NCBI RefSeq assembly: GCF_963966145.1
Contig: NC_091049.1
Location: 7,502,001 to 7,566,000, forward strand
From: Tenebrio molitor
Lineage: Eukaryota; Arthropoda; Insecta; Coleoptera; Tenebrionidae
Direction: 5' to 3'
DNA: 64,000 nt
Within the stretch, counting starts at the first letter, position 1; each line of letters begins with the position of its first letter. The translations under genes were made by a program, and so were the position numbers. Shown here piece after piece: positions 53,849-62,908 of the stretch. The notes beneath the pieces were generated by a model that did not search any database, had not been told where the DNA came from, and saw only the letters and a list, made by a program, of their open reading frames with translations.

Positions 53849-55568
53849 GTATCCCACCTCCACCCGGCGGCACGGCAATTTTGCCGGAGTACATACACTA
53901 TTACGGATAATACTATCAAGTAATAGTGCAGTGCTTATCAACATAATTACCGGCGTCTCGCCTCCACATTTGGACTTTTTTGTGTTTTATGTTCTGTGTC
54001 AATGTTAAGGAATTTCCTCACGATGTGACATGAGTATAATAATATACCTTTTTGAATTTCAACCACCAATGTGTTCTCTAAGTCCAAAATTTTTAAATTT
54101 TTAAAAAGAGATTGCGGTACTATTCCTGTTGCTGAAATTATAAATGGTAAAATCGAAATTTTTTCTAAACACCAAAGATTTCTCATAGCAACGGAGAGTT
54201 CTAAATATTTATTAATTTTTGTATTATATGTCATGTGCCGTGCATGAGAAGCTTGAATATTAATTTCTGGCTGTTCTAGCTCTTTAAAATATCTCCCATG
54301 TAAAGACTTTTGTTTTATATTTGCTATAGTGTCAGTTATATTTGGCTCAACAATATCTGAAATTATATTATCACTTAAATTTAAAGGTGTGTAAACTTTA
54401 TCCGCTGAAACCAAAGCATTAAAAAAAGTGTTATCACGAGCTCTATTGAGAAAATAATTTTTTAGTGAAGCAATTTAATTGTGTTGTAGAATTTCTAGAT
54501 TTGAAAAACCCCTACCACCATTTTCGCGTGGTAAATTAAATCTTTCAATAGCAGATTTGGGGTGATGTTTACAAAATTTTGTAAAGAGAACTCTAGTTTG
54601 AATATTTATATTCTGTAAATTAGTTTTGGACCATTTTATAACACCAAAAGAATAGGTCAACAATGGAACAGCATATGTATTAACTGCTTTAATTAAATAA
54701 AATTATAAAATTAAAATTAAAATTATAAATATGAGAAATGTTTGGTGTTTAGAAAAAATTTCCATTTTACCTCTTGTAATTTCAGCAACGGGAATAGTAC
54801 CGCAATCTCTTTTTAAAAATTTAAAAATTCTGGATTTAAATAACACATTGGTAGTTGAAATTCAAAAAGGTATATTATTATACTCATGTCACATCGTGAG
54901 GAAGTTCCTTAACATTGACACAGAACATAATACACAACAAAGTCAAAATGCGGAGGCGAGACGCCGGTAATTATGTTGATAAGCACTGCACTATTACTTG
55001 ATAGTAATATCCGTAATAGTGTATGTACTCCGGCAAAATTGCCGTGCCGCCGGGTGGAGGTGGGATAGTAGGTGTAATAAAATAAATTTTCTTTTATAAT
55101 TGAATGTTGAATATGATTTGATTGATTAATACCTAAATATTTATAAAATTCTCCTTTATTTAAATTTTTAATGATTTCTCCTTCTTTAGTTATATATTCT
55201 AAATTTTCGTAATGACCGCGACATATTGATTGCGTTTTACACTTATCAATACCAAAACTCATGCCAATATCATTTGAGAAATTTTCAGTTATTGTTGGTA
55301 AAGATAAAATGTGATTCTTTTTAGATGCATAAAGTTTTATGTCATCCATATAAAGAAGGTGATTTAATTTGGATAGTGTGGTATTATTAAGTCTAATATT
55401 GAAGCCATATCCAGTGCTGTTTAATAGATTTGTCAAAGGATTAATGGCTAGACAAAACCATAAAGGACTTAAAGAATCTCCTTGATAAATTCCCCGTTTA
55501 ATTTGAATAGGCTCGGATTTTAATAATTTTTTTAACTGCTTGGTTTTAATCCATGAATGAACGATATA
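53849..55568 (-). mobile_element. Non-LTR retrotransposon, LINE copy 2
   Basis: Largest LINE piece. From 55568 down: RGIYQGDSLSPLWFCLAINP and HLLYMDDIKLYASKK (reverse transcriptase motifs, YMDD active site), YKYLGI, then after the inverted copy 3: LTYSFGVIKWSKT, HHPKSAIERFNLPRENGGRG, HGRYFKELEQPEINIQASHA, and the end block SATGIVPQSLFKNLK. These mark the lineage with a C-terminal restriction-like endonuclease (R4/NeSL/Utopia-like; exact clade unsure). A deletion joins IQASHA to TYNTK and so removes the endonuclease. Stops occur. The 3' tail at 53849 matches copies 1 and 3. Confidence 0.75.
54722..55066 (+). mobile_element. LINE copy 3, inverted, 5'-truncated
   Basis: Plus-strand copy of the same 3' end (last 80 codons from MRNVWCLEKISILPLVIS, then the tail ending GGTGGAGGTGGGATA at 55066). 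It is inserted head-on into copy 2 between the YKYLGI region and LTYSFGVIKW. An AAATTAAAATT-rich stretch precedes it. Confidence 0.75.
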
Positions 55569-55799
55569 CCTACGTATTCTACAGAGCTTTCTTTAGTCCA
55601 CTAGTAATTTCAGGATCTTCATCTGAATCACTCATTTTGACTTTTATTGAGACTGACATAAAACTGCCAAATCAATTTTAAAACAATAAACATATAATGT
55701 TTCCTTAGTTACCACAACCGGCCACCGCACTTGACCAAAATGGAAGCACAAATTACAGTTAAAATAGGTTTTGATTTATGAAATTTAAAAAAAAATTAT

Positions 55800-55890
55800 A
55801 GACAACTCGTGTTAGCTTGCTTTTTTTTCATGCGTGTGGATTATTTAACTCGTCCACGACTCGTTTAATAAACTTTCACACTCGTTGTCT
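55800..55890. repeat. Nested foldback C, core CTCGTCCACGACTCG
   Basis: AGACAACTCGTGT / ACACTCGTTGTCT outside, ATTATTTAACTCG / CGTTTAATAAACT inside, around CTCGTCCACGACTCG. Confidence 0.7.
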
Positions 55891-55921
55891 AAATAAGTAT
55901 TTTCAATTGCTCCAATTCATT

Positions 55922-56070
55922 TGCCATGCTTTCTTATTGTGGGAAATACCTCTGATGTAATTTTTTTTGCTTCTTTTTCTTGGATGATAAAATCAAAGGA
56001 TATAATCCTGATTCATTTATAAATATTGCTGTTTTTTCCATACTTTATTTGTCTTCATCATATAATTATT
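55922..56070 (-). pseudogene. BRO-N domain relic, second copy
   Basis: Minus strand near 56055 reads TAIFINESGLYPLILSSKKK; after a one-base slip it continues as ITSEVFPTIRKHGK and ends in TGA. INESGLY.LI..S....AK......VLP.IRK.G is the hallmark C-terminal half of BRO-N. Upstream, NIEKAIRNN fits the earlier 'AI..HV' part in another frame. It differs in sequence from the 48892-49067 fragment. Confidence 0.65.
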
Positions 56071-56390
56071 TCTAATAGCTTTCTCTATATTATTATTACT
56101 AAATTCTAAAATAATTGCTGTCTTTGATATCTAACTTTTCATTCATTTTATGTAGACTTTTTATAATACGTAGGTCTCATATTGCCTCGCATATTGTACT
56201 AGATGCCTTTTATTAAAAGTATTAATTTTTTTTCGGCAATTAATTAAATAATCATTAAATTGATCGCCTCCATATACAACACATATTTTTGAATCTTGAG
56301 GTTTCTCAGTTTTACCTAAACAGGGACAGTGTGTTTTACCACGCACTGTTTATGGATAATTTCTTATGAAAATAAAATGTAATAAATTAA
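56071..56390 (-). other. Unrecognised reading stretch upstream of BRO-N relic
   Basis: A minus-strand frame at 56346-56161 contains KICVVYGGDQFNDYLINCRK and HLVQYARQYE. No family recognised. It may be the upstream part of the BRO-N-bearing gene. Confidence 0.3.
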
Positions 56391-56612
56391 ATGAATCGGT
56401 TACATAACCATGACCAAGAAGCATGGCAAATGTTTCAAAAAAAGTTGAACGATATGAGAAGCAAACCAAATAATGACTTTGAACGGTTAGTATTTAAAAA
56501 TATGCATAATCAATTTAAAATGTACGAAAATAACGTATTAACCTTGGCAAAACTAGATTTCCTTAAAATTCGCTTTCCTAATTTTGAAGTCTTTGATGAA
56601 TACATTTTCTAA
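56391..56612 (+). CDS. Small unrecognised open frame
   Basis: ATG at 56391 and 73 residues, charged and helical-looking (EAWQMFQKKLNDMRSK, FPNFEVFDEYIF at the end). It ends seven bases before the inverted repeat at 56619. No family recognised. Codon use resembles the coding pieces of the neighbouring polymerase element, so it may be a real fragment. Confidence 0.35.
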   Translation: MNRLHNHDQEAWQMFQKKLNDMRSKPNNDFERLVFKNMHNQFKMYENNVLTLAKLDFLKIRFPNFEVFDEYIF

Positions 56613-56639
56613 TAAATGTAATAGTTATTTACATAATTA

Positions 56640-56751
56640 GTGGGATAAAAGCAATATTGCAGGACTCGAGTGTGAAGATTGCAGATGACGAGGGCGTTAG
56701 CCCGAGTTAATCTGTAATCACACGAGTTTCCTGTAATATGCTTTAGCCCAC
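56640..56751. repeat. Nested foldback D, core CGAGGGCGTTAGCCCGAG
   Basis: Arms GTGGGATAAAAGCAATATTG and CCTGTAATATGCTTTAGCCC, inner ACTCGAGTGTGA / TCACACGAGT and GATTGCAGAT / ATCTGTAATC, around CGAGGGCGTTAGCCCGAG. Part of the left TIR; its inverted twin is at about 61860-61948. Confidence 0.75.
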
Positions 56752-57025
56752 GTGTTATGTACAAAATTTTATCTAAGACCGCCCCAAATTAAAAAAATAA
56801 ATCTTTTCTATTGATTTTCACTAGTGAAATAATTGAGTTTCATTATCGCACTCAGTGGGAAAAGAATTTACTTTTTCCACTGAAAAATTTACTTTTCCCA
56901 CTGAGTGAAGTAATGAAAGTCATTTATCCCACTGAGTGCGGTAATGAAAATGCGTGAGGTAATGAAGTTCTTTTCCCACTCAAAATTAGTGGGATAAGTA
57001 TCATTTATCCCACGGGATTAGATAA

Positions 57026-57241
57026 AAGTTTAATATATGCTCTATTTGTTTAGAATTAAAATGTCCAGATGATTTTTATAACTATAGAAATAAATATGAA
57101 AAAACATGTAAACAATGTAAAAAAGCAGTTAATTCTACTCGTTTATTATGTGATTGTGGTAGATATTACACTAGAACTAATTTTAAAAGGCATATAAAAA
57201 CAGATTTGCATAAAAATGGTTTGAATATATTTATTTGCTAA
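57026..57241 (+). CDS. Small zinc-ribbon/C2H2 protein, N-terminus missing
   Basis: About 71 residues to TAA at 57239-57241, with no ATG; the frame begins right at the inner edge of the left TIR. It carries C-x2-C (ICSIC), C-x2-C (CKQC), C-x-C (CDC) and H-x5-H (HIKTDLH), a metal-binding layout seen in small proteins beside Polinton-like polymerases in insects. It may be the first exon or module of the polymerase polyprotein or a separate gene. Confidence 0.5.
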   Translation, partial: KFNICSICLELKCPDDFYNYRNKYEKTCKQCKKAVNSTRLLCDCGRYYTRTNFKRHIKTDLHKNGLNIFIC

Positions 57242-57272
57242 AAATTGTTTGTTAGATTTTTTCCTATAATAA

Positions 57273-58615
57273 ATGGAACGAAGGAACTTAAGTAATCTTC
57301 GTTTATCTGAACTGTTTAATATTGCAAAATTATTAGACATCAAATACAGGGTGTTAGGGAATGGTCTCCCAAGAATTTCAGGATGAGTTTATCAGGGAAA
57401 ATGTGGTCGAAAACCTTTATACGGTTTTTGGATAAATTAAACCGTTTTCTGAAAATAAAATTGTTCCCTGCTGTTTTGGGACTGCTGAAATATTGCTTTG
57501 TGCACGAAAAAAAATCTTATATGTTTTGACTTAAAAATGATTGCTTGGTAACGATTCGAAATTTACTACTGTCAAAGTTTACATTTTAATTTGATCTAAT
57601 TTGATCTATCTTTTATCCGTCGCCTGCGAAGACCACAATCGTTTACAATGCCCGAATATTCTATCGAGGAGTATGCAGATATGTATTTTGTGTATGGAAA
57701 TATAGCGGAAAGGCTACTGCTGCTGTCCGAAGGTATTCTAATGCTTGTATTAGGGCAAACGGAGGACATTTTGAACATTTATTATGATTTTTTTCAATAC
57801 AAATGCAAATAAATAAAGTTACACCAAAATTAACGAATCTTATTAGTAGTATTAGGTGGTTAGTGCTCGATTTCAAATCCCTTTAGGGGTTGATCGAGAT
57901 GTGGTATCACAAATAAAGCTGTAGAAATAATTTCAGTTTATTGCAGCAATAAAAAAGGACTTACTTCAAGGTTGCGGTGAATCTAGATAAATATTTCGAA
58001 TGAATTATTGATTTTGACCTTAAAAAAATGCAATCCTGGTGGTTTTTGATGAGATATTATCCAAGGGAAGTATTCAAAACCGAAACGTCATTGTAACAAT
58101 AGGTACTCGATAAAATCTGACAAAGGCATTGTTGTCTTTTAATTGCTAAGCAATTAACTTTCATTTCAGAACTTTGACTATTTATTTAATTATACAACAA
58201 TAAAATGGTGCAAAAGCTCCCAAACAGCGGGGCACCATTTAAAATTTTTATCTTTGAGAAAACGATTCATGTTGGGAAAAAATGGTATTAAGGTTTTCGA
58301 CCATATTTTCCCTCAGAAACTCCCCCTGAGATTCTTGGGAGATCATTCCCTAACACCTTGTATATTAGAAAATATAATAAAGCAGACTTAATAAAAGCTA
58401 TTATTAAAGCTGAAGAGCAATTACATAAGGACATAAAAAACGGAAAAAAATCAATAATGCTTTTGCGGAATTCAGAAATATTTTCATTTGACGATGATTT
58501 ATTTGCTAAACCAAAGAAAAAGAGAGTTAAGAAAATCAAGTGTGACATATGTGGAAAATACATCAAAGCACCCGAATGCAGCTACATAAAGAGAAAGAAA
58601 ACAAAAAGAACCTAA
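57273..58615 (+). pseudogene. SAP-like plus C2H2 module 1, split by an insertion
   Basis: ATG at 57273. About 25 codons (LSNLRLSELFNIAKLLDI) lead to the insertion at 57347-58360. The frame resumes in phase after it (YNKADLIKAIIKAEEQL), which together make a SAP-like DNA-binding helix-turn pattern. FDDDLFAKPKKKRVKKIKCD then introduces a C2H2-type finger (CDIC...). A TAA at 58613-58615 follows a short frame slip. SAP motifs occur at the N-terminus of some mobile-element polymerases. Confidence 0.6.
57347..58360. mobile_element. Mariner-type element inside module 1
   Basis: 1014 bp. CAGGGTGTTAGGGAATGGTC and the reverse of ATCATTCCCTAACACCTTG, TA on both sides (57345-57346, 58361-58362). Inverted arms of about 80 bp (CTCCCAAGAATNTCAGG). 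Its removal with one TA leaves the host frame in phase. No transposase. Confidence 0.85.
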
Positions 58616-59640
58616 AAACATTTCAGTTTGATGACGATATATTTGCTAAACCAAAAAAAATTAGAGTAAAGAAGATAAAATGTGATATGTGTAGGACATA
58701 ATTATATCGAGGAAACTCGAATACATTTGCATAAATTAAAACATGATTTGAATAGTCGTCGTTTGCTCGAATTACGTAATAAGGTATAAGATACATTAAA
58801 AGATACCATAAGGCAGAATTGATAAACGAGATTATTAATGCTGAAGAGCAATTTAAAATAAAAAGAGAAAACAAGAAGAGCTTGGAAATATTTCCATTTA
58901 ATGATGCCATATTTTCTAAACCGAAAAAAAAAGAGTAAAAAAGATCAAGTGTGATGAATGCGGAAATATAGTTTGTCTCAATTCTAAATTTCCACCACCT
59001 GTTGAATTATGTTGGCAAAATAGAAATATTGCTAAATTGGGGATTCTTAATAAACAAAGTTGGCAGTATAATTATTTCACAAACATGATTCGTAAACATT
59101 AAAATTAATTCATGAGTTTATTTTGCTTTTAGAATTTGATTTTCTACCTACTTACTTGCTGCATTTTAAAAAAGGTTTTCGTTCTTGTCCTTTATTCTAA
59201 AATTTTAAGTTTTAAAAACGGAAATTGACAGATAACCTAACAAATAAAATCTGACGCATTTTTCACCAAACAGTGTTGCCGGTTGTATTTCCAACGTAGA
59301 ATGCAGTGTTGGTGGAAATTTAGAATTGAGACAGACTTTAGTAGTTTATTTGACGAGTTTGTGTGTAAATTGGGCCTTTTTTGGCACGCGTCGGCCATTT
59401 TAAAACGCGAGTGAAACGAGTTGAATACAACGTTTTTTTGTTCGACGAGCCCCTTAAAGGCTCCAAATCGCTTAAAACCTTTAAAATTAGCTTGACGTTT
59501 CGTTTTGACAAGTTGCGACATTTATCAAAATCCGTTCACATAGGAGAAAATTCTCAAATTCTGACAGTGTCGAACAAAAAATATATTAAGGAAAGTCGAA
59601 TGCAGTTGCATAAAGCAAGACATAATCCAGAGCCAGATTT
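58616..59640 (+). pseudogene. Modules 2 and 3: repeated SAP-C2H2 units
   Basis: Two more degenerate copies of the module. FDDDIFAKPKKIRVKKIKCD plus a finger with YIEETRIHLHKLKH, then RRLLELRNK and YHKAELINEIINAEEQF (SAP-like), then FNDAIFSKPKKK and KKIKCDECG, whose finger is completed beyond an insertion by YIKESRMQLHKARH. The insertion 58971-59578 is flanked by AAATATA on both sides. Several frame slips. The last finger leads directly into the polymerase. Confidence 0.6.
58969..59338. mobile_element. Mariner-type miniature, AGTTTGTCTCAATTC ends
   Basis: 370 bp. TAGTTTGTCTCAATTCTAAA and its near reverse complement, with TA at 58967-58968 and 59339-59340. Inner CCACCACCTGTTGAATTATG and AAACAGTGTTGCCGGTT are shared with the element at 37321. 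It lies in a larger insertion (58971-59578), so order and borders are uncertain. Confidence 0.65.
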
Positions 59641-61382
59641 TATTTTAGTTCAGGTTGCTTTTAAGGGAAGATTATTAACGTATCGACATAATAATCTAGA
59701 AGAAGGTATAGATATAGAAACATACGTGGATATGATAAAAGAAAAGGCTATTGAAATAATTATAAATGTTTTAAATCTCCATAAAAATATTAATAAAATT
59801 AATTTAGAGATGGAATGCGAGTTTATGAAACTGGAAAATGAAGACTTTACCATGATACATACATTTCAGTTACTAAATGTTATACTAAGAGAAAAAGATG
59901 GTCTGGGGGAATACTGGGATGAACAAAAGGATTTATTTATATCAAGATGTGATGAACTGCAAGAAAAGGGATCTGGATGGACTTTGAAGAATATAAATTA
60001 TTTGCTCATTAATATAAATAAATATACACCTTTAAGGGGAAATTCATATGTAGAATTACCCAAGTGGATTAAAGATAAAAAAGCTTGTGTTAATGTTAAA
60101 AACAACGATAACAAATGCTTTATGTACAGCGTAATATCCTGTTTACATCAAGCAAAAGAACATGTAGATAGACTGAATCATTATAATAAGCCGGAATATA
60201 TAAATGACTTAAATTTTGAAGGAATAAATTTTCCTGTCAAAATCCAGGACATACCTAAATTTGAATCAGATAATAAAATTAATGTTACCGTGTTTAGTTA
60301 CGAAGAACAAACATTTTATCCTTTGTATCATAATAACAAGCAATTCTATGAAATGAATATCGATTTACTATACTTTGGAAATGAAGAGAAAAATCATTAT
60401 TGTTGGATCAAGAATTTGAGTCGATTGTTAAATGATCAGTTGGAAGTAAATAGAAGCAAAAAATATTTCTGTAGAAGATGTTTAAACTACTCCGCTAGAA
60501 CTGAAGATGCTTTAAAAAAACATCAAAAGGTGTGCTTTAGTAATGAACCATGTGTTCCGAATATGCCTGAAGATAATGTATTACAATTTAAAAATATTCA
60601 AAGAATGTTAAGACATCCGTATGTAATTTATTCCGATTTTGAATCTATTCTGAAACCTATTCATACATGCAAACCAAATCCTGAATCATCATATACTCAT
60701 AAAACACAATTTCATATTCCATGTGATTATGGATTATACGTTAAGAGTGCTTATAATAATATTGATAACCCATTGGAAATTTACAGAGGAGAGGAAAGTG
60801 ATAAATGTTTTATAAAAAGAATAACTGAACATGCCAGAACAATATACTATAAGTTGTTAAAAGAAAATAAACCCATAAAAGATATCGAACTAGGAGAATA
60901 CAGGGCAAGTCACATAAGGTTTATTTCTGAATTTATTTTGTACGCAACCAAGAATACTAATTAATTTGGCTAAAAATGTCAAAATGACAGTTGATGAATT
61001 TAATTTTTGATTTCATTAATCAGAACAGGAAAACGTCATTGTGACATTTTTAGCCAAATTACATACCTACGTTGATTACTAAATTAAATCACATTATAAA
61101 TGGTATCAAGTAGTCAGCGTCATTAGTATTTTTGGTTGCGTACAAAATAAATTCGGAAATAACCCTTATGTGACTTGCCCTGTATCAAAAAACAAAAATT
61201 TGTTATCTTTGTGAAAATGTGTTTTCTGTAGAAAACCCAAAAGTAATAGATCATGATCACTACACTGGAAAATATAGAGCAGTTGCTTGTAGAAAATGCA
61301 ATTTGAAATATAGACAACCATTGTTTATTCCAATTTTGTTTCATAATTTCAGTCTTTACGATTGTCATTTGTTTATAAAAAA
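59579..61382 (+). pseudogene. Protein-primed-type DNA polymerase B, N-terminal part
   Basis: Continuation of the module protein into a family-B polymerase (DNA_pol_B_2 type, as in Polintons and protein-priming viruses). Landmarks: GSGWTLKNINYLLININKY and PLRGNSYVELP; VNVKNNDNKCFMYSV; SHYC-like NHYCWIKNLSRLL; a C2H2-like YFCRRCLNYSAR; YVIYSDFESIL, the exonuclease motif with the catalytic Asp-x-Glu; then, past the insertion at 60901-61182, a C-x2-C zinc site and VIDHDHYTGKYRAVACRKCN and FHNFSLYDCHLFIKNL. It ends where the decamer array begins. The polymerase palm (including DTD) is missing. Confidence 0.75.
60901..61182. mobile_element. Mariner-type miniature in the polymerase gene
   Basis: 282 bp. 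CAGGGCAAGTCACATAAGG and reverse, TA on both sides (60899-60900, 61183-61184). Arms of about 60 bp. A smaller inverted pair, AATTTGGCTAAAAATGTCA and its reverse (about 60960-61060), is nested in its centre. The host frame is in phase on both sides. Confidence 0.85.
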
Positions 61383-61698
61383 TCTTTTTTTTTTTCTCTT
61401 TTGTTCCCAATTGTTCCGATTTGTTCTCTTTTGTTCCGGATTGTTCCTGTTTGTTCTCATTTGTTCTCGTTTTACATGCAATCTTAATTCCAACTGAATT
61501 TAGTCCCATATTTAGGGAATTTCTGGAAATATTTTTAGATCTGCAAAAATATGTTTTTGTTAGTTTTTTATTTACGGTCGAATTGAGATATTCAATGGCA
61601 AAATTACGATTTCTCATTTGAGTTACTTCATTGATATTTTTTGGTATATTTAATTTTTTATCTAATCCCGTGGGATAAATGACACTTATCCCACTCAT
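61123..61698 (-). pseudogene. Unrecognised coding fragment at the right end
   Basis: Minus-strand frame running from the right inverted repeat inward. Its first 45 residues (NIPKNINEVTQMRNRNFAIE, YLNSTVNKKL) look like real coding sequence. It then runs through the decamer array as a repeated NK.EQ.GTKE and out into polymerase antisense. No family recognised. It may be the C-terminus or N-terminus of a second gene of the element, as opposite strands are common in Polintons. Confidence 0.35.
61401..61470. repeat. Seven phased decamers TTGTTCYNNN
   Basis: TTGTTC starts at 61401, 61411, 61421, 61431, 61441, 61451 and 61461, exactly 10 bp apart, with the next four bases varying. It stands precisely where polymerase coding similarity stops and the opposite-strand fragment begins. 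Confidence 0.9.
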
Positions 61699-61967
61699 TT
61701 GAGTGGAATAAGGAACTTCATTACCGGACGCATTTCATTACTCCACTCAGTGGGATAAGTGAGCTTCATTACCCCACTCAGTGGGATAAGTAAGTTATTA
61801 TTCCACTGAGTGGTGTAATGAAACTGGCGGAAATAAATAAGATTTACCTTTTTTTTTAACTCGTGTGATTACAGATGAACTCGGGCTAACGCCCTCGTCA
61901 TCTGCAATCTTCACACTCGAGTCCTGTAATATTGCTTTTATCCCACTAATTGTGTAAATAACTATTA
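61655..61967. repeat. Right TIR of the polymerase element, with foldback E
   Basis: Inverted copy of 56619 to about 57035. Includes TCTAATCCCGTGGGATAAAT, three CCACTCAGTGGGATAAGTGA-type repeats and the foldback with CGGGCTAACGCCCTCG at its centre. Confidence 0.85.
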
Positions 61968-62410
61968 TCTTGAGTAAAGGATTTGTAACTATTTTTTCTC
62001 CCTACCGGTTAGAAATGTAGGCTGTGGATACCTCATTTGAGGTGAGAAAATTCAACTTTCTCGCTAAGGTAAGAAAGTTAATCATGAAATGTTTATGGTA
62101 AAACTGTACCAAAATACAAATGTCAAAAGTGAAATAAGTTATTGATAAATGAAAGCCAATTCAATGAAGTAAGTTGGTAGGTCAATCATATAATCTGGAA
62201 AATAAACAGATAAGCTAGGTAGGTAGATTACTTTACCCTGTTTATATCAAATTTTCGAACAAACCTCAAATCTTCAAATGCGATGACAAGTTAATTAAAC
62301 AAATAACACAGCCTACTATTCAATTCTCAAAATTTTCGTTTTAATCACGAATATAACCATCTTTTTTGACTTTTTTCAACAAAGTTGTGCCGGTAGGGAA
62401 AAAAATTGTA
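61968..62410. other. AT-rich stretch between foldbacks
   Basis: No gene. An inverted pair TTTTTTCTCCCTACCGGTTA (61990) and GCCGGTAGGGAAAAAAA (62388) brackets it, so it may itself be a foldback element of about 420 bp. Confidence 0.5.
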
Positions 62411-62530
62411 TTCAAACCTTGTTAAGAAAGTGTCCTTGCAGACCTTAGGCACTTACAAACCTCGTCTACGACTCGGTTTATAATCTTTGCCTGCGGTCTG
62501 CAAGAAACCACTTTCTTACCTTGGTTTGAA
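62411..62530. repeat. Nested foldback F, core CTCGTCTACGACTCG
   Basis: Arms TTCAAACCTTGTTAAGAAAG and CTTTCTTACCTTGGTTTGAA, inner CTTGCAGACC / GGTCTGCAAG, AGGCA / TGCCT and TTACAAACC / GGTTTATAA around CTCGTCTACGACTCG. Confidence 0.75.
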
Positions 62531-62908
62531 ATATACTATTAAATTGTTGTAGTTTAGATGGTTGTCTTGTTTTTAATGATGTATAATATTCTGCTACAAT
62601 TTTGTTCTCTTTAGTATTGGTCATTTTTAAATTTATTTAAAAAAAATTATTAATCATTAAATATAATGTGCCATTGATGTTACAAAGATTAGTACCTGAT
62701 GGAATAATTTCCATAGATTGGGCGACTCTGTTATGTTTAGTTTAGTATGGTAAAGAGTAAATGATTTTTAAAATGTTGACAAATGAAATCACAATCGGAA
62801 AAATCTTCAAAACTCGCAGTTAATACATTTTGTCGATTTTGACTAATTTATCACTTGATCGACAAAATGTAATTATTCTAATTTAATAAATATTTATATT
62901 TAATAATA
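62531..62908. other. AT-rich spacer
   Basis: No gene. A short hairpin ACATTTTGTCGAT / ATCGACAAAATGT lies near 62826-62870. Confidence 0.4.

Larger units (their letters stand above)
56619..61967 (+). mobile_element. Polinton/virus-like element with ~300-bp TIRs, deleted
   Basis: Left arm 56619 to about 57035 and right arm about 61655-61967 are inverted copies. Both run TAATAGTTATTTACA, AATTAGTGGGATAAAAGC, foldback D/E, CCACTGAGTG-type repeats, TTATCCCACGGGATTAGATA. The left arm has extra sequence at about 56752-56815. Between them on the plus strand: a zinc-ribbon ORF, SAP-C2H2 modules and the first part of a family-B DNA polymerase; on the minus strand at the right, another coding fragment. 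Three or more insertions interrupt it. Polintons have long TIRs and this polymerase type, but 5.3 kb is far below their 15-20 kb. I see no 6-bp target duplication or integrase, so this is a deleted or novel relative. Confidence 0.6.

Noticed and set aside
48892..56070. BRO-N fragments as baculovirus contamination
   Set aside because: They are broken, AT-rich like the surroundings and cut by a genomic LINE, so they are resident sequences.
59381..59577. N-terminal 65 residues of the long frame ahead of the polymerase as real protein
   Set aside because: They fall within the insertion flanked by AAATATA repeats; the true upstream coding is the C2H2 module at 58.9 kb.
62020..62120. Additional member of the foldback class
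   Set aside because: CCTCATTTGAGG and CTTTCTCGCTAAGGTAAGAAAG are short hairpins but lack the nested plan and core.
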